The notes beneath the pieces are model-generated. The model did not search any database, was not told the DNA's origin, and saw nothing but the letters and a program-made list of their open reading frames with translations. Of a DNA stretch of 64,000 nucleotides, positions 47,901 to 58,689 are shown in pieces. The DNA is from Aspidiotus rigidus (taxonomy: Eukaryota; Arthropoda; Insecta; Hemiptera; Diaspididae). The DNA is taken from NCBI GenBank assembly GCA_035079385.1, contig JAVHKY010000024.1, forward strand, positions 6,200,001 to 6,264,000. The letters are read 5' to 3'. Position 1 is the first letter of the stretch, and every line of letters begins with the position of its first letter. The translations under genes were made by a program, and so were the position numbers.

Positions 47901-49655
47901 ATTTCACAAGGTGGGTCGTCGTTCAAAATTCCTCATCCATCATTTTCTCCCTCGGAATGACGGTAAATAGCTTCATTCTCAATTTAGAATTCCTCGAAGC
48001 ACATAGACATTCCCCAGTTGTATTACCACGATAATTATGTAAAATACGTAGTTTAATACGTAGGGTTAAAATATAAATATTATAATCCTTATACTGAAAT
48101 GCTGTTTCAAAGAAATGCAATACGAACCCGGCCACATTACTTCTTGTAATCCATATGCACAAATAACCCAATGAAAATATCGATTATCGAGAATTGCACG
48201 TCGTACATGCCGTGCTCGCAGAATCAAATTACAAAATTGCAAAACGCTGCCAGCGCGATTACCCTCACGACAAACATCCCTTTTTTCTACCTTCGTGTAC
48301 GACGTTTTTATTAAGCGACGTATACTCGAAATGCTTATTAGTCTCCTTTGCATCATACAGGGCACGATCTAAACGAAGGCGCACCGGCATTACAGACGGA
48401 GAAAGGGTGGCTATTATTCATCGTCACGATGATGTAAGTTCGAAAAGCTAATCTGGGAAAAACTGTTCACAAAAACCGAATACGTTTACCGAATTATAAT
48501 TTTAGGTAGAACTTTCTTTTTCTTATAATCTGCCCGTTGACCGTTAAAATGTATATTGAAATGAATATTATGTCGTAGCTTTGCCGTAACGTATCACCCT
48601 CTGCGTACGTTACATGAAATCGTACAAGTAAAGGGTATATAATAGAAGACGAGCCTTAAGGCTCGATATTCTCGTATATATGTTCACTCTGCCTACAATA
48701 CACGTATTAAACCATGTACAGCTATAGGAGAAGTTTTTAATAAGCAGTCTTTTAAGTATACATCTGTTACCCTTTTCGAAGTTCTGAAACTAAATTTTAT
48801 ATCAAGTTATCTCCGAGCGAGCATGAATGCACCATAGTACGGCAGCAGCCTTTATGGCCCCGAGACGACAGACCGATGCAATTTCGTAAAATGAAAGGAC
48901 GACATTTGCCAGCTCTAAAGGTAAAATGCAGGCCACGAATTATGCCAAAATATCGCGTCGATCTCCTATTGATATACACGGCTAGATTTCGGGTACCCTA
49001 TGCGCGAAGGTCGGACGACCGCCTTCATGGGGGGGCTGATCGACGATTATTTTGGTTTTTGGTCACCCTTATACGCAGACGGTTCGATATATAACAGTGC
49101 CTCGCACATTCATACCCGGGTATAAATGTACGCTATAATAAACTTTGAAACCGAACACTGCCGCTCTGTTCTGCGGTTGATAAAGAAATTACACTCGAAA
49201 AGTGATCAGATGACCAATATAGAGTGTACATGATGCGAGATATACGTTTACAGACTCTCATAGGTACGAACCTGTCCGTACTTTTTCATTCAACTATATA
49301 TGCGCGTATACACCTATAAATCTACGGGTTTTTACAAAAGATCGCGTTTTATACTCAAGAAATATTGTTGTCGTTTCCGGTTTTTGTAGAGACGACTGCC
49401 CGGAGAGCGGCTTTTCTATTGTTTCCCGAGTAAAACCCTGGTGCACCGCTTATCGTTTATTCAAATTTTAGGGATTTGGTCCCAATATATCCCAATTTTT
49501 CCTCTCTCTTCTGTTCCCTGTGAAGAGACATAATACTGATCTTGATCGAAGCACTATTTCGCGAGCACTTTTGATATTTATCAATCATTAAAATGGTATC
49601 TCGGCTGTATGAATTTACCGATTCTGTACTTCTAAATTACATTGCATTCGGTTTG
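47901..49655. other. Unique-looking island, no gene recognised
   Basis: CpG-containing, repeat-free sequence with overlapping short frames on both strands. An AATAAACTTTGAAA string at about 49136 resembles that at about 53147. Both contain a polyadenylation hexamer but no coding sequence was tied to either. Confidence 0.35.
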
Positions 49656-50627
49656 CAAGTCTTTCAAGTCGAATTTTGGACTAGTGGAATCTAACCTAAG
49701 CCACTATTAGACATCCGCGGGGACGAGTTACCAAATTTCCCCATACTAGGCTATATTAGTTCATAAACTCGTAACTGCATCCAGAAATCTGCTAGTCCGA
49801 AAGAGAAAAAGAGAGGAATGTTGTTGACGCCACAGGCAAATTCAAGCTGATGACGTCACAAACCAGGATGTGGCAGCCAAACAATATGGCTTAGGCATTC
49901 GGTTTTCCATCAGCTGAAACAATAAAGCTGGCTTTCGACTGATCGTTGAGTGTGGTATCCTTTCAAAGATTTTCAGCAGTAGAATATCATTATCCCATTA
50001 GGATTTCATTAAATTCGAATTTATAAATTTCAAAGACCAAAGGGAAAAAAAACCACATGAGACGAAAATCAGAAATACAGTCGCCAGCCACTAGCCAACT
50101 GCCAGACACTCTGGACAACGATTAGACTTTAGGAACGTCATAAGGGAAAACTGGAAAAGGAAAAAATTTATTTCTTCTTCTTGATTTGATATAGGAAATA
50201 TGAAAAAGTGAAAAGAAAAGATCCAAAAACTCTGTCGATTGATTCATTAAAAAACTCCAATAATTACAATTAGGCTACACGTCAAAAAAAACATGAATTG
50301 AAATTTTTGTGAAAACTATCGTCAGACGAAAGAAGCCAAAAAAAAAAATACGGCCTAATCCTGATTTCGGTTGACAGCCAAAAGTATACAGCTTTAAAAA
50401 AGCTGTAGCCAAGTACCCCCAAAATACGAATGAATATGGCTTTTGGCTGGCTGCAACACCCTGTCACAACCAATGACGTTGTGGATGGTGATGACGTGAC
50501 CAGCAAGTTTAAAGGATGGTGATGACGTCACAAGGAGATTTGATACGCGATTCGATCTGGTTGATGTCATCATTGTGCCTTTATCAGCTATCTAAAATTC
50601 GTAAGTTTGGGACTGGGTTTCCTCTCT
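49656..50627. other. Repeat block with TGACGTCA sites
   Basis: TGACGTCA occurs at about 49853 and 50521. Old repeats, no gene. Confidence 0.4.
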
Positions 50628-50892
50628 TAACAGGAAACCTGTGAGAAAATCGGCGTGCGCCGTCCGGCAAAAATTTAGAAAAGTTTTGACTCTCGAGCTA
50701 TATATTTCAAAGTCCCTAAAATAGGTCCAGGTCACTGATGACGTCCTATTTTATTCTAGGTTTACAGTAGGTCAAGGCCTCCTTCATACTAGCTTTGTAC
50801 TAGATTTAGGCTTGCTTGAATTCTCAATACCAAAACCAATTTGACTCATACCTTGCGTTCCTCGTTTAACTTCGTAAGGAAGCTGTCGTCAC
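50628..50892 (+). mobile_element. Second, shorter copy of the 45-bp-minisatellite element
   Basis: This copy starts TTAACAGGAAACCTGTGAG and contains GCGCCGTCCGGC, a single 45-bp unit (GACTCTCGAGCTATATAT), the AGTAGGTC..AGGC(C/T) middle and the tail CTTGCGTTCCTCGTTTAAC then AAGGAAGCTGTCGTCA. Comparison with 8287-8841 shows copies differ mainly in unit number (1 versus about 7). The inner terminal repeat is partly deleted here. Confidence 0.75.
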
Positions 50893-52699
50893 AGCCGTTC
50901 ATGCAAAATCTGCGGGTCCAAGTCTGAGTTGAAAATTTGCGAGAAATCCTTGACTTGATCCAGAATAGTTACTTAGCTTATTATACCAGACGGAAAATGC
51001 GGGTGGACGAGCGGACTGAGTGATTCCCCGAAAGCTAGTCAACTTAAGAAATGGATCTTGATGACGTCATAGAGAGGTTTAAGCTGGTTGATGTCTTTAC
51101 TGTACTTTTATCTGCGATCGAAAATTATTGTTTTGATTGGTACCTGATCGAGCAACTATAAAAAGACGTTAAAGGTGATCTTGATTTAATTGGCTCAACC
51201 CGATCATTTTTCCCCCCTTATAAGAATTCATAGTTTAAAATTTTCCAAGTTCCACATTTATAAGAGTTTTAAGCTTGAATTTCTCTCAAGTTTCACATTT
51301 AAAGGGCCCGAGGACTCAACATTTTTATTGTTCCACACATTAGATCATAGGTTTGCGCTCGGCGTGGTGGTGCCCAGCGAGACGGAAGGAATTTCCTCTA
51401 AAAACCGATTCGTAAAACATCTTCCCTGTTAAAGTTTTCAAGTTTTCCCTCAACTCTATTCCTTCGAGGTATAACACATAATTTTCCAAGTACTTCTTCT
51501 TAAGAACAAACTCTGAATGGAACATCAGATCTCAATCAATGTATTCTCCTTCTTTCTCTCGACTTCACCGATGATTATGTTTTCAACCTGAAGTCTCACT
51601 CATTTTTCAACTATGTGAAGAAGAAACGATTTGGGGTTGAGAACGTCACAGATCGATGACGTCACAAAAATTTGTGTAACCGACTTATTTAGGTGAGATT
51701 TTAGTATGAAAATTACACAGTAACATATTTAGATAACACAAATTGAAGCTACATGATAATATAAATATGAAATTATGGATAAAATGTGATGATAAAGAGC
51801 AAGCGAGATAGAAGAAAAGCGAGACATATCCATGATCTTATGTTTTTTCTAAAAGAGAATTTGTTCTTAACAGACAGTGGATCATGTTGATCATATTTTC
51901 CACTTTAAAAACTTCTGCCTGATTGTCTGCATAAGAACAGATGACAGTTTTCTGTGAAAATAGGTGGATTTGAGAAACCTATACAGAGGGAAAGGTATTT
52001 GCGCTAGCATCTTGATTGCATGTACACATGGCATTATAAGAAGAAGGGGTTCCCTCTCTTCCTGGAAATAAATTTTCAACAATGAAAGTTTCCTCCTCTC
52101 TCGAGGTTCTTCAAAAAATATCTCATGACGCCAGAGACAGACACCAGTTCATCAGAGGTGGATACAGACGATTTAGTAAGAGCAGAAATTAAGTAAGGGG
52201 AGGGGCGGATGACTCCGTAAAGTTAGAATTCAGCGTGGATCTGGTTCATCTGATGCATTCTAATGATATAAAATCCGCTACCCCTAATGACCTAGTGTCC
52301 GACGAGAAGTGGGGGAGACGACCAATCTTCCAAGTGATGAGCTTTTTGTGGCTACTATGGTCATCTACAGGATGAAAAATTCTGTTCAATTTGGCAGTTC
52401 GTCAAGGAAATTACTTATTCATCTCATCGGTCGCTCACCAACGACTGCTCTCACAAGCAATGGGATTTTTAAATTGGAGATAGATTCGGAGGTGAAGTTG
52501 TCAAAATATTCTTAATAACTTGATGATGTGATCAGCTAGCATTAGAAATAATTTGTTTATGGTTGTTGACGTTACCATAGATGATACTGTTTATCTCCTT
52601 ATGTCTATTATGACACGGAATTCTCTTTAGAACCAAAAGTAGAGAGAAAAGTTTGGATATAGCGGACGAATTGTTAAGTGAAAGACTGCCTAGTGAACG
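50893..52699. other. Repeat-derived block with scattered coding-like pieces
   Basis: TGACGTCA at about 51062 and 51657. Minus-strand frame 52082 to 51891 and plus-strand frame 52309-52515 (containing LIHLIGRSPTTALTS) are mildly protein-like but unrecognised. Antisense 45-bp-family phrases lie at 51230-51300. Confidence 0.35.
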
Positions 52700-53119
52700 G
52701 TGGTAAGGCACCTAAGCACTCGGACCGCTATTTTTGCCTACCCCAAGAATTTATCCTCAATGCTAAAATTACCCAAGAAGAAAAAATTTGGGGAAATTAT
52801 GGGGAATTTTGGGGGAGTATTTCTCTTCAACTGGAAAATTGCCCAAGAAGGAAAAAGTTTTAGGAATCATGGAAAGTTTTCAGGCGGTAATCAGGTTCAA
52901 CGAGTGCGTACTCGCGAGGCAGATGGAGAACCAGTTCACAACTTGATTGGTATAATTAAGTCGTATTTTCAAATATTGCAAACAAAGGTGTATCGATCTA
53001 TACTCAACTCCAATCATTGTCGTCATGAACATTTGGGTAAAAGTTCTTGTACGCCAGTTTGTACGTCCTTAATTATAACTGTGAAGTTGAATATTAATTA
53101 TGTAGCCATGAGTTGACGA
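52700..53119 (+). other. 138-codon open frame, longest in the window, partly a 70-bp duplication
   Basis: The frame runs from ATG 52700 to a TGA at 53114-53116. Its first half covers two diverged 70-bp repeats (CCCAAGAAG at 52772 and 52842). The second half contains VRTREADGEPVHNLIGIIKS and a Cys/His-rich stretch (CRHEHLGKSSCTPVC). A polyadenylation hexamer follows at about 53147. Composition is basic, with no recognised domain, signal peptide or splice context. A recently born or repeat-derived frame is as likely as a gene. Confidence 0.28.
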
Positions 53120-53245
53120 TATCCTGAGAGAGGCGGACTTATGGTGTAATAATAAACTTTGAAAATTCTTTCGGTGGAAACCGAATAATTGTTCACATAG
53201 AAGGGTGTGAAAATGAGTAGCTCAAGACATATCGAGTTATTAACA

Positions 53246-53272
53246 AAAAACCCGTCCTAAGGAGGGGTTTTT
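53246..53272 (+). terminator. Terminator-shaped hairpin of unknown meaning
   Basis: AAAAACCCGTCC, loop TAA, then GGAGGGGTTTTT pair at 11 of 12 positions (one G-G mismatch). The shape is that of a bacterial intrinsic terminator. In an apparently animal sequence it may be a chance hairpin or a remnant of transferred DNA. No bacterial gene was recognised beside it. Confidence 0.3.
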
Positions 53273-55559
53273 GTGTAAATTACCGCCGTACGTAAACCTG
53301 ACCTAACTTTGACCTAGTTTGATGACTAATGAAAATTTTAAGATATAATCCAACTTTGTTGACCTAATTTTTAAAGACACATAAGAATTGAATAAATTAG
53401 AGAGTGAAACTCAAAATTCTATTCAGATTCTACTTCATTTGTTATGTTCCTAGCTCAAACTTGAATTGCCAGGAAACTATGGAGATATAATTTTTGTTCG
53501 ACAAAAATTCTACTGCACTTTCATTAAGAATCTGGTACTTACAGGATACTATTTTACTTAAAGGTAGAAACTTCTAGAATTTCAAAGAATAAGCAACCAT
53601 TTTGTCGAAGACCAAATTACTAAGATTATTTTTGCTAGGCTAGTTTACACTAAAGTTCACACGAGCAAGATACAGCAGCGACAAAACTCGTTCAGTATTT
53701 CTATCAATCACAAAAGTCTATGATGAGATCAACATTGAAGCCGAGGACAATGATGATTTTATTTACCAACTCCTCGACTAGAAATCTATATAACATTGCA
53801 GGTCCACTGTGTACGTGTATCTACTATTTTCGGTAAACAGTATAGAAGCAGCAGCAGGCGTGACGCGTGAAAAGTGTAAATAATAAACGAGACTGTATAT
53901 TTTCAAGGGGCTCCCTCTCCTGCATTCAATTCGACCATTGTACTACAATTCTCATTACACTTTCCGTGCATATTAACGTAACTACGTAGCGTTAACTCCT
54001 CGTCATAAGTATAGAATATTTTTAATGGAATTACTTCGAAAATCGTATAAATAAAATTACAGCCGAGTTTTTTCTTGTTTACTCTTCACGCGCGAAGCTT
54101 CTCAATACACAATAAGTAAGTCTACACTGAGTACACGTCCTCGACTCGAGGGTACATTAGATCGACATTTGAAGGCGTTCTTGCTGCCCGTTTGTGAATT
54201 TTTTATATGACCTCATTCCACGCAAAACGTTGTTCGGCCAGGAGGAAATCTACAAGAATTTGGGATGGAGACTGCGTCGTAGGTATTCCTGGGAAGGACT
54301 TTCAAAATTTTTTTTCCAATATTACCGAGTACCTCTTTGTACATATCCAATAATAAGTTGTCCGATCACCTCACGCCACGGAGTCGTCCGAAACTGTGGC
54401 CGTGCTTTCAAAAAACTAAAAATTCCTACGAAATACGTCGAGTTACCTGATTTACATTGGGGCCAAAGTCATCTGCTTGTATAGTCCTTGTTATAAACTC
54501 ATCTCTTCGACACGAGTAAACCGCAAGGTAAAATTGAAAATAAAATTGATGCGCTCGCGAAAGACAAAGAAAACTATACATTTCACGGCATTCTTCCTCG
54601 TGACTGAAATATTATTGAAAAATCGATTAGACGTGCCAACAGTATTTGGGATTAACCGTAAGAATATTTCCGCATACATCGTATTAAATCCGCAGGAGTA
54701 GCATCGTCTATTTATCTCGTACTTCTCGCAGACAGCACAAGGATGATTGAAGCGCGTACACGATATCAGAGGCGACTGACAATGACGGCGAAAGTAATTT
54801 TAGCGAGAGGGAATCGACCACTAGCCGATCGCATGACCATTTCGAATGTGAATCGTTGATTGTTTGCATTCGTATAGTGTATGAAGTATCCACTCAATCA
54901 CCGTGCAATGTACGACCAAAGAGTCGCTACTTACTGTCATCTACTGCGTCAGGGTTCTCGTGTAAAATATATTGTTTGATTTTGATTTAATACGCGTCGC
55001 GTGAGAAACGATATGAAAAGTGAGCAGGTCTTATCGAATTCTAATATGAGAACACACGAAAAAGAGGAATCTTTTCGGTGTGAAGGCTACGTATGAACTT
55101 TTCCGATACCCTATTTATTTCAGTAATACGATTTCGTCGCAAACGATGTATGATATAAAGCGCGGGTCATTTTTCAAGTGTTGGTGCTCGTGCTAGACGT
55201 GATTGTATACACACGCCTTGAAAGTTTATATAGAATTGTATTGAGCTCCGCACGAAAGATTCTCTAGCCCCGTAAAAGTTCGAATAGTACGCTATGATTT
55301 AATGCACTAGACTCAGCAGCGCAACATTCCTGTAGAAATGTGTTACATATGTGCATAACTCGCAAAAACGATTCAGTATGACGTCACTGCACATATTCCT
55401 GGTAATTAAGAAGTTTTAATTCCGAGAGAAGGATTCGCTCTTCGAGTATTATGAACGTGAGATCAACTTTCAATATAGCAAAGAGGAGACTAGGGGATGT
55501 TGCCACCTTCCTCCAGACTTTGCAAGGAACGGTCACACGATAGAGTCAGAAAGCAACTC
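53273..55559. other. AT-rich flank then unique-looking island, no gene recognised
   Basis: 53273-53640 is AT-rich; 53640-55480 is CpG-containing and repeat-free. A 96-codon plus-strand frame at 54194-54484 has a plausible composition but no motif. A TGACGTCA lies at about 55378. Confidence 0.35.
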
Positions 55560-55982
55560 AAATCCGACAAACCAGTGACCGTTGGTTTGAAGCCAATTTT
55601 GGGTCATATATACGCAGTATCAATCAAAAATTGACTTTTTCTCTAGTCTTCGTTGAAATTGCGTCGATATACCTTTAATACCAGCTTAACGTGAAGTCAA
55701 ATTCAACTGACTCCAAGTCAAGCGGATTTCAAATCACCCTTCACAAATTTTTAATCAAACTAAAATGAACTGTTCTACGGCGTCGATTGATGGTACGGAA
55801 TGTATCCCAATTGACCTTGACTCAACCTCAAATTAATGTAAAAATTTGCTGTAGATCGATACTACGCCAACTTCGATATCGAGTTGACAAAGGTCAGATC
55901 TGTTCACCTGATTTAGACAAGCCAATTCTGAGTTTACCTGTCCAAAGGCAAGTTCACATGACGTCACAAACGCATTTCTGAT
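55560..55982. repeat. GTCAA/GTCGA-rich repeat, relative of 37230-38640
   Basis: Phrases such as GCGTCGATATACC, GAAGTCAAATTCAAC and GTCAAGCGGATTTCAAATCA recall the GTCGA satellite. Units are too diverged to define. A TGACGTCA lies at about 55958. Confidence 0.5.
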
Positions 55983-56297
55983 ATCTCACTTGATCGTGAA
56001 AACACATTACGCTTTATGGCGCACATCTCGTTTTTCTCAATTTACTTAGAAACAAAGGTTCAAACTGAAAAATTGAAGAGAACAAATTTTATTCCTCTTG
56101 TGATTTCTGATCCATTGAAGCTAAAATCAAAATTTCGTGAAAAATTTTTTTTGTTTTTGTATCATTGTACAGGAAATTAAAAGAGGAATAAAATTTGTTC
56201 TCTCCAATTTTTCAATTCGAGCCTTTGTTTTCGAGTAAATTTGGAAAAACGAGATGCGCGCTATAAGGCGTAATGTATTTTCGCCACCAAGTGAGAT
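55983..56297. mobile_element. 315-bp foldback element with ~125-bp arms
   Basis: The left arm from ATCTCACTTGATCGTG (55983) to about 56108 is the reverse complement of the right arm from about 56171 to 56297, at roughly 87 percent identity by eye over the best 95 positions. The spacer is about 60 bases. Most of the element is inverted repeat, as in foldback or MITE-type elements. The 64-codon minus-strand frame inside it is an artefact. No target duplication was identified. Confidence 0.88.
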
Positions 56298-56544
56298 TTT
56301 CGTGATAACGATTGTGAACATGCCTAATATAACCTAAGTATTCTGCAGTCTCTCTCAAAGAAAAACACAAACAGTGTAGAAGCTCTTTAATAAATTATCC
56401 CCTGTGGTCAGTGGCGCAGTCATATCAAAATTTTGAGGGAACGGGGTTGAGACCATTTTTTTAGTGGGAAATCTCTGATCTCTTTTGTTAAAAGAGATTC
56501 TTTGGAAATTTTAACAAACACGTCCAACGGTGATGACATCATCA
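56298..56544. other. Short intergenic stretch with a hAT-like start
   Basis: CAGTGGCGCAGTCAT at about 56407 resembles a hAT-type left end. No matching right end with an 8-bp duplication was found. Confidence 0.3.
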
Positions 56545-56690
56545 ACCTAAATGAGGACTTGGAAAAATTTTGACTCTCGCTGGTCATGTGAAAGGAACTT
56601 GGAAAATTTCAACCTTTGTTCTATACATAATATAAGAGGCAAAGTAGAAAAAAATGTAGACTCTCAATTTATAAACAGTGATGGGACAAG
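56545..56690 (+). repeat. 45-bp minisatellite family, three diverged units
   Basis: AGGACTTGGAAAAATTTTGA, CTCTCGCTGG and AACTTGGAAAATTTCAACC mark the units, right after a GATGACATCATCAACCT segment. Confidence 0.75.
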
Positions 56691-57264
56691 CCCAAGTCCA
56701 TCCGCATCCGACTTTGGACCAGGAGGATTTGAAAAATTTCAATGGTATTTGACTTTTCTGACGTCATTCTTTTTGAGGAACTGACCAGGGACTTGAAATA
56801 TTTTAAATCATAGAGCTATTCTTACACATGAGGTAGACTTCAGAATGACATCTTCAGTTTGTGACGTCATCAACTCAAGTTAGAAGCTTTTCTCCAGGCT
56901 AGATATTATAAGAATTTTTCTAAACTGGACCAAGTTCAGAGAGTGCCTTCAAGAGATATTTAATGGTCCGTATTGTACAACATGACGTATATTTTATCCT
57001 ATGTAATGCGGTATAGAACAGATAATACAGATTGCTATATAAGCATATCAATATTCACTCCCACACGGCGAAAGCCTCCCTTATTACAGCAGCTTTCTTT
57101 TTTTTTTTATGAACTTGCTTCCTTCAAGCCTCGCGTTCTGCTTCCGCCAAGACTTTACAAAACAATTTCAATCGGTTTTGTACACCTCAGAGACAAACAT
57201 AAAGAAAAAAAAATTAAGAAAAGCTGTTTTCCACGAGGCCGCGAAGCTTCAAAATTGTACCTTT
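56691..57264. other. Repeat-derived sequence, no gene
   Basis: A TGACGTCA lies at about 56862. Frames at 56973-57330 overlap on opposite strands and lack motifs. Confidence 0.4.
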
Positions 57265-57890
57265 TGTTCAACAGGGAACCTGTTCTATCGGAGGGGGGGG
57301 GGATTGAACAAAAATAATGAGCGCTGGTAGGTAACTGGAAAACGTGAGACTGGTGAAAAATTTTGACCTCGGAGCCATATATGATAGGAGGCGAACTTGG
57401 AAAAATCTCGACCCTCAAGCTATATACGATGGGAATAGGACTTGAAAAAATTTTAACCTCAGAGCGCTATGTGATAGGAGAGAGACTGAGAAAAATTTTG
57501 ACTTTCAAGCTATGGAAGAGAAACTTGGAAAAAAAATTCGAATATTGAGGTGTATGTGATGGGGGACACTTGGAAAAATATGGACTTTCGAGCTTAAGCT
57601 CCCAGGGCGGGGAGGAACAAAGTTCAATCTTTATTTTAAAAAAGTATAAACGAGGAAACCCATGTAAAACATTTTTCCGTGATGAATAATTTAATTAGTA
57701 AAAAAATATTGGTAAGTGGCTTCATTTTTAGTTTCCTCCTGATGACACCGGAGTCTATTCGTGTCGAAACGTCGAAAAGTTTTGCTTGAAAAATCGTGAT
57801 AATTAAAGCCGTTTTACAATATTTTTCCTATAAAACAGGTTTTCTATTCGCCTCGATGAACACAGTTAAGGAAGGTAATCCCGAGCGTCG
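57265..57890 (+). mobile_element. Third longer copy of the 45-bp-minisatellite element
   Basis: The left end AACAGGGAACCTGTTCTAT (about 57270) and the inverted CCTATAAAACAGGTTTTCT (57828-57846) bracket five 45-bp units at 57360-57600 (GAGCCATATATGATAGGAGG and related). The tail CGCCTCGATGAACACAG then TTAAGGAAGG follows. A G-run lies at about 57292-57301. This copy also encloses a hammerhead-like motif absent from the copies at 8287 and 50628. Confidence 0.7.
57739..57773 (+). ncRNA. Hammerhead-ribozyme-like motif
   Basis: CTGATGA (57739-57745) is followed by a 5-bp perfect stem GACAC/GTGTC (57744-57748 with 57761-57765), a 12-base loop, then GAAA and CGTC. CTGATGA...GAAA with an intervening stem is the hammerhead core, and such ribozymes are well known in terminal repeats of Penelope-like elements, one of which lies 300 bases downstream. 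However, the strongest stem uses the G and A that a working core must leave unpaired, so this copy is probably degenerate or coincidental. Confidence 0.35.
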
Positions 57891-58082
57891 GTTGCCTGCG
57901 AGTGTTTTTTTTTTGTCGATTAATCGCATAAAAATGGAAAAAATAAATAAACAATTCCAGGTCAATTTCAAAAATTTTAAGGGTTTGTCTACGCCACTAC
58001 GGTTGCAGACGCCTTTCTGAACTACACCAAAGATCAACTCCTCTTAACCCTACAAAATCATCCTTCCATCCTCCAGTAATGT
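57891..58082. other. Sequence between element copy and retroelement relic
   Basis: AT-rich. Contains GTCTACGCCACTA at about 57988, resembling a hAT-like right end without a matching partner. No gene. Confidence 0.3.
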
Positions 58083-58689
58083 CAGTTTGTTGATTTATAT
58101 CTTTCAGCCTATATAACGGCCTCATATTCGAACTACACACTTTTCTAAACAGCTTGAACAAATATAATCCAAAACTAAAAGTTTCCCATGGAAGTAGATA
58201 ACAAAAAATTGAATTTCCTGGATCTCGCCATCAATTAAAACCTTCCGTTGGAGTTCACCCTATTCGAGAATTCAGCATTTTTCGGAACTCTACATGACTC
58301 AAGCCCCCTTTAATGGCCAACCTCTCCACCCTTAAATCTATTATGTCTGTGATGATGAATAGGCTGTTTTCCATTTTTATGACCTCAGCTAACCTCAACC
58401 GATACAATTTCTGACCAAGAAAAACTCACCCCAGATCATTAAACTAAAATCCATACACAGCAAAAGACTCCTCTGCACTATAACGACTCGAACTACCTAC
58501 CATATGAACATGGCAGAAGTAAATCCATCGTCCATTCTCTGAATCTATGACTGACAGAATTTTGAAAAAAATGACAAATATAGATGCTCTCTTTGCTTTT
58601 CACCCTCCGCAAAAATTGAACCACCTCCTATTCTGATTTCCTCACTCGCTGTAAGAGTCATGTACAAAATCTTGTGCGGAGACTGTGGC
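58083..58689 (+). pseudogene. Penelope-like element relic: RT C-terminal half through linker to GIY-YIG domain
   Basis: Pieces in three frames occur in the expected order: QFVDLYLSA (degenerate YVDD motif), FLNSLNKYNPKLKVS, MEVDNKKLNFLDLAIN (the L.FLDL motif after the palm), LEFTLFENSAFFGTLHDSS, MNRLFSIFMTSANLNRY, NIDALFAFHPPQKLNHLLF, SDFLTRCKSHV and MYKILCGDCG (the YKI.C.DC motif before the GIY-YIG nuclease). Several stops and at least four frame changes mean it is dead. The nuclease domain itself is not recognised downstream. This order of motifs is specific to Penelope-like elements. It is not the continuation of 43143-43525, which lies 15 kb away. Confidence 0.85.

Noticed and set aside
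52700..53119. Longest open frame (138 codons) as a real gene
   Set aside because: Half of it is a 70-bp duplication, no domain is recognised and there is no splice or promoter context. It is kept only as an uncertain feature.
56407..57998. hAT element bounded by CAGTGGCGCAGTCAT and TCTACGCCACTA
   Set aside because: The flanking 8-mers (CCTGTGGT and CGGTTGCA) do not match, and the interval contains other complete repeats.
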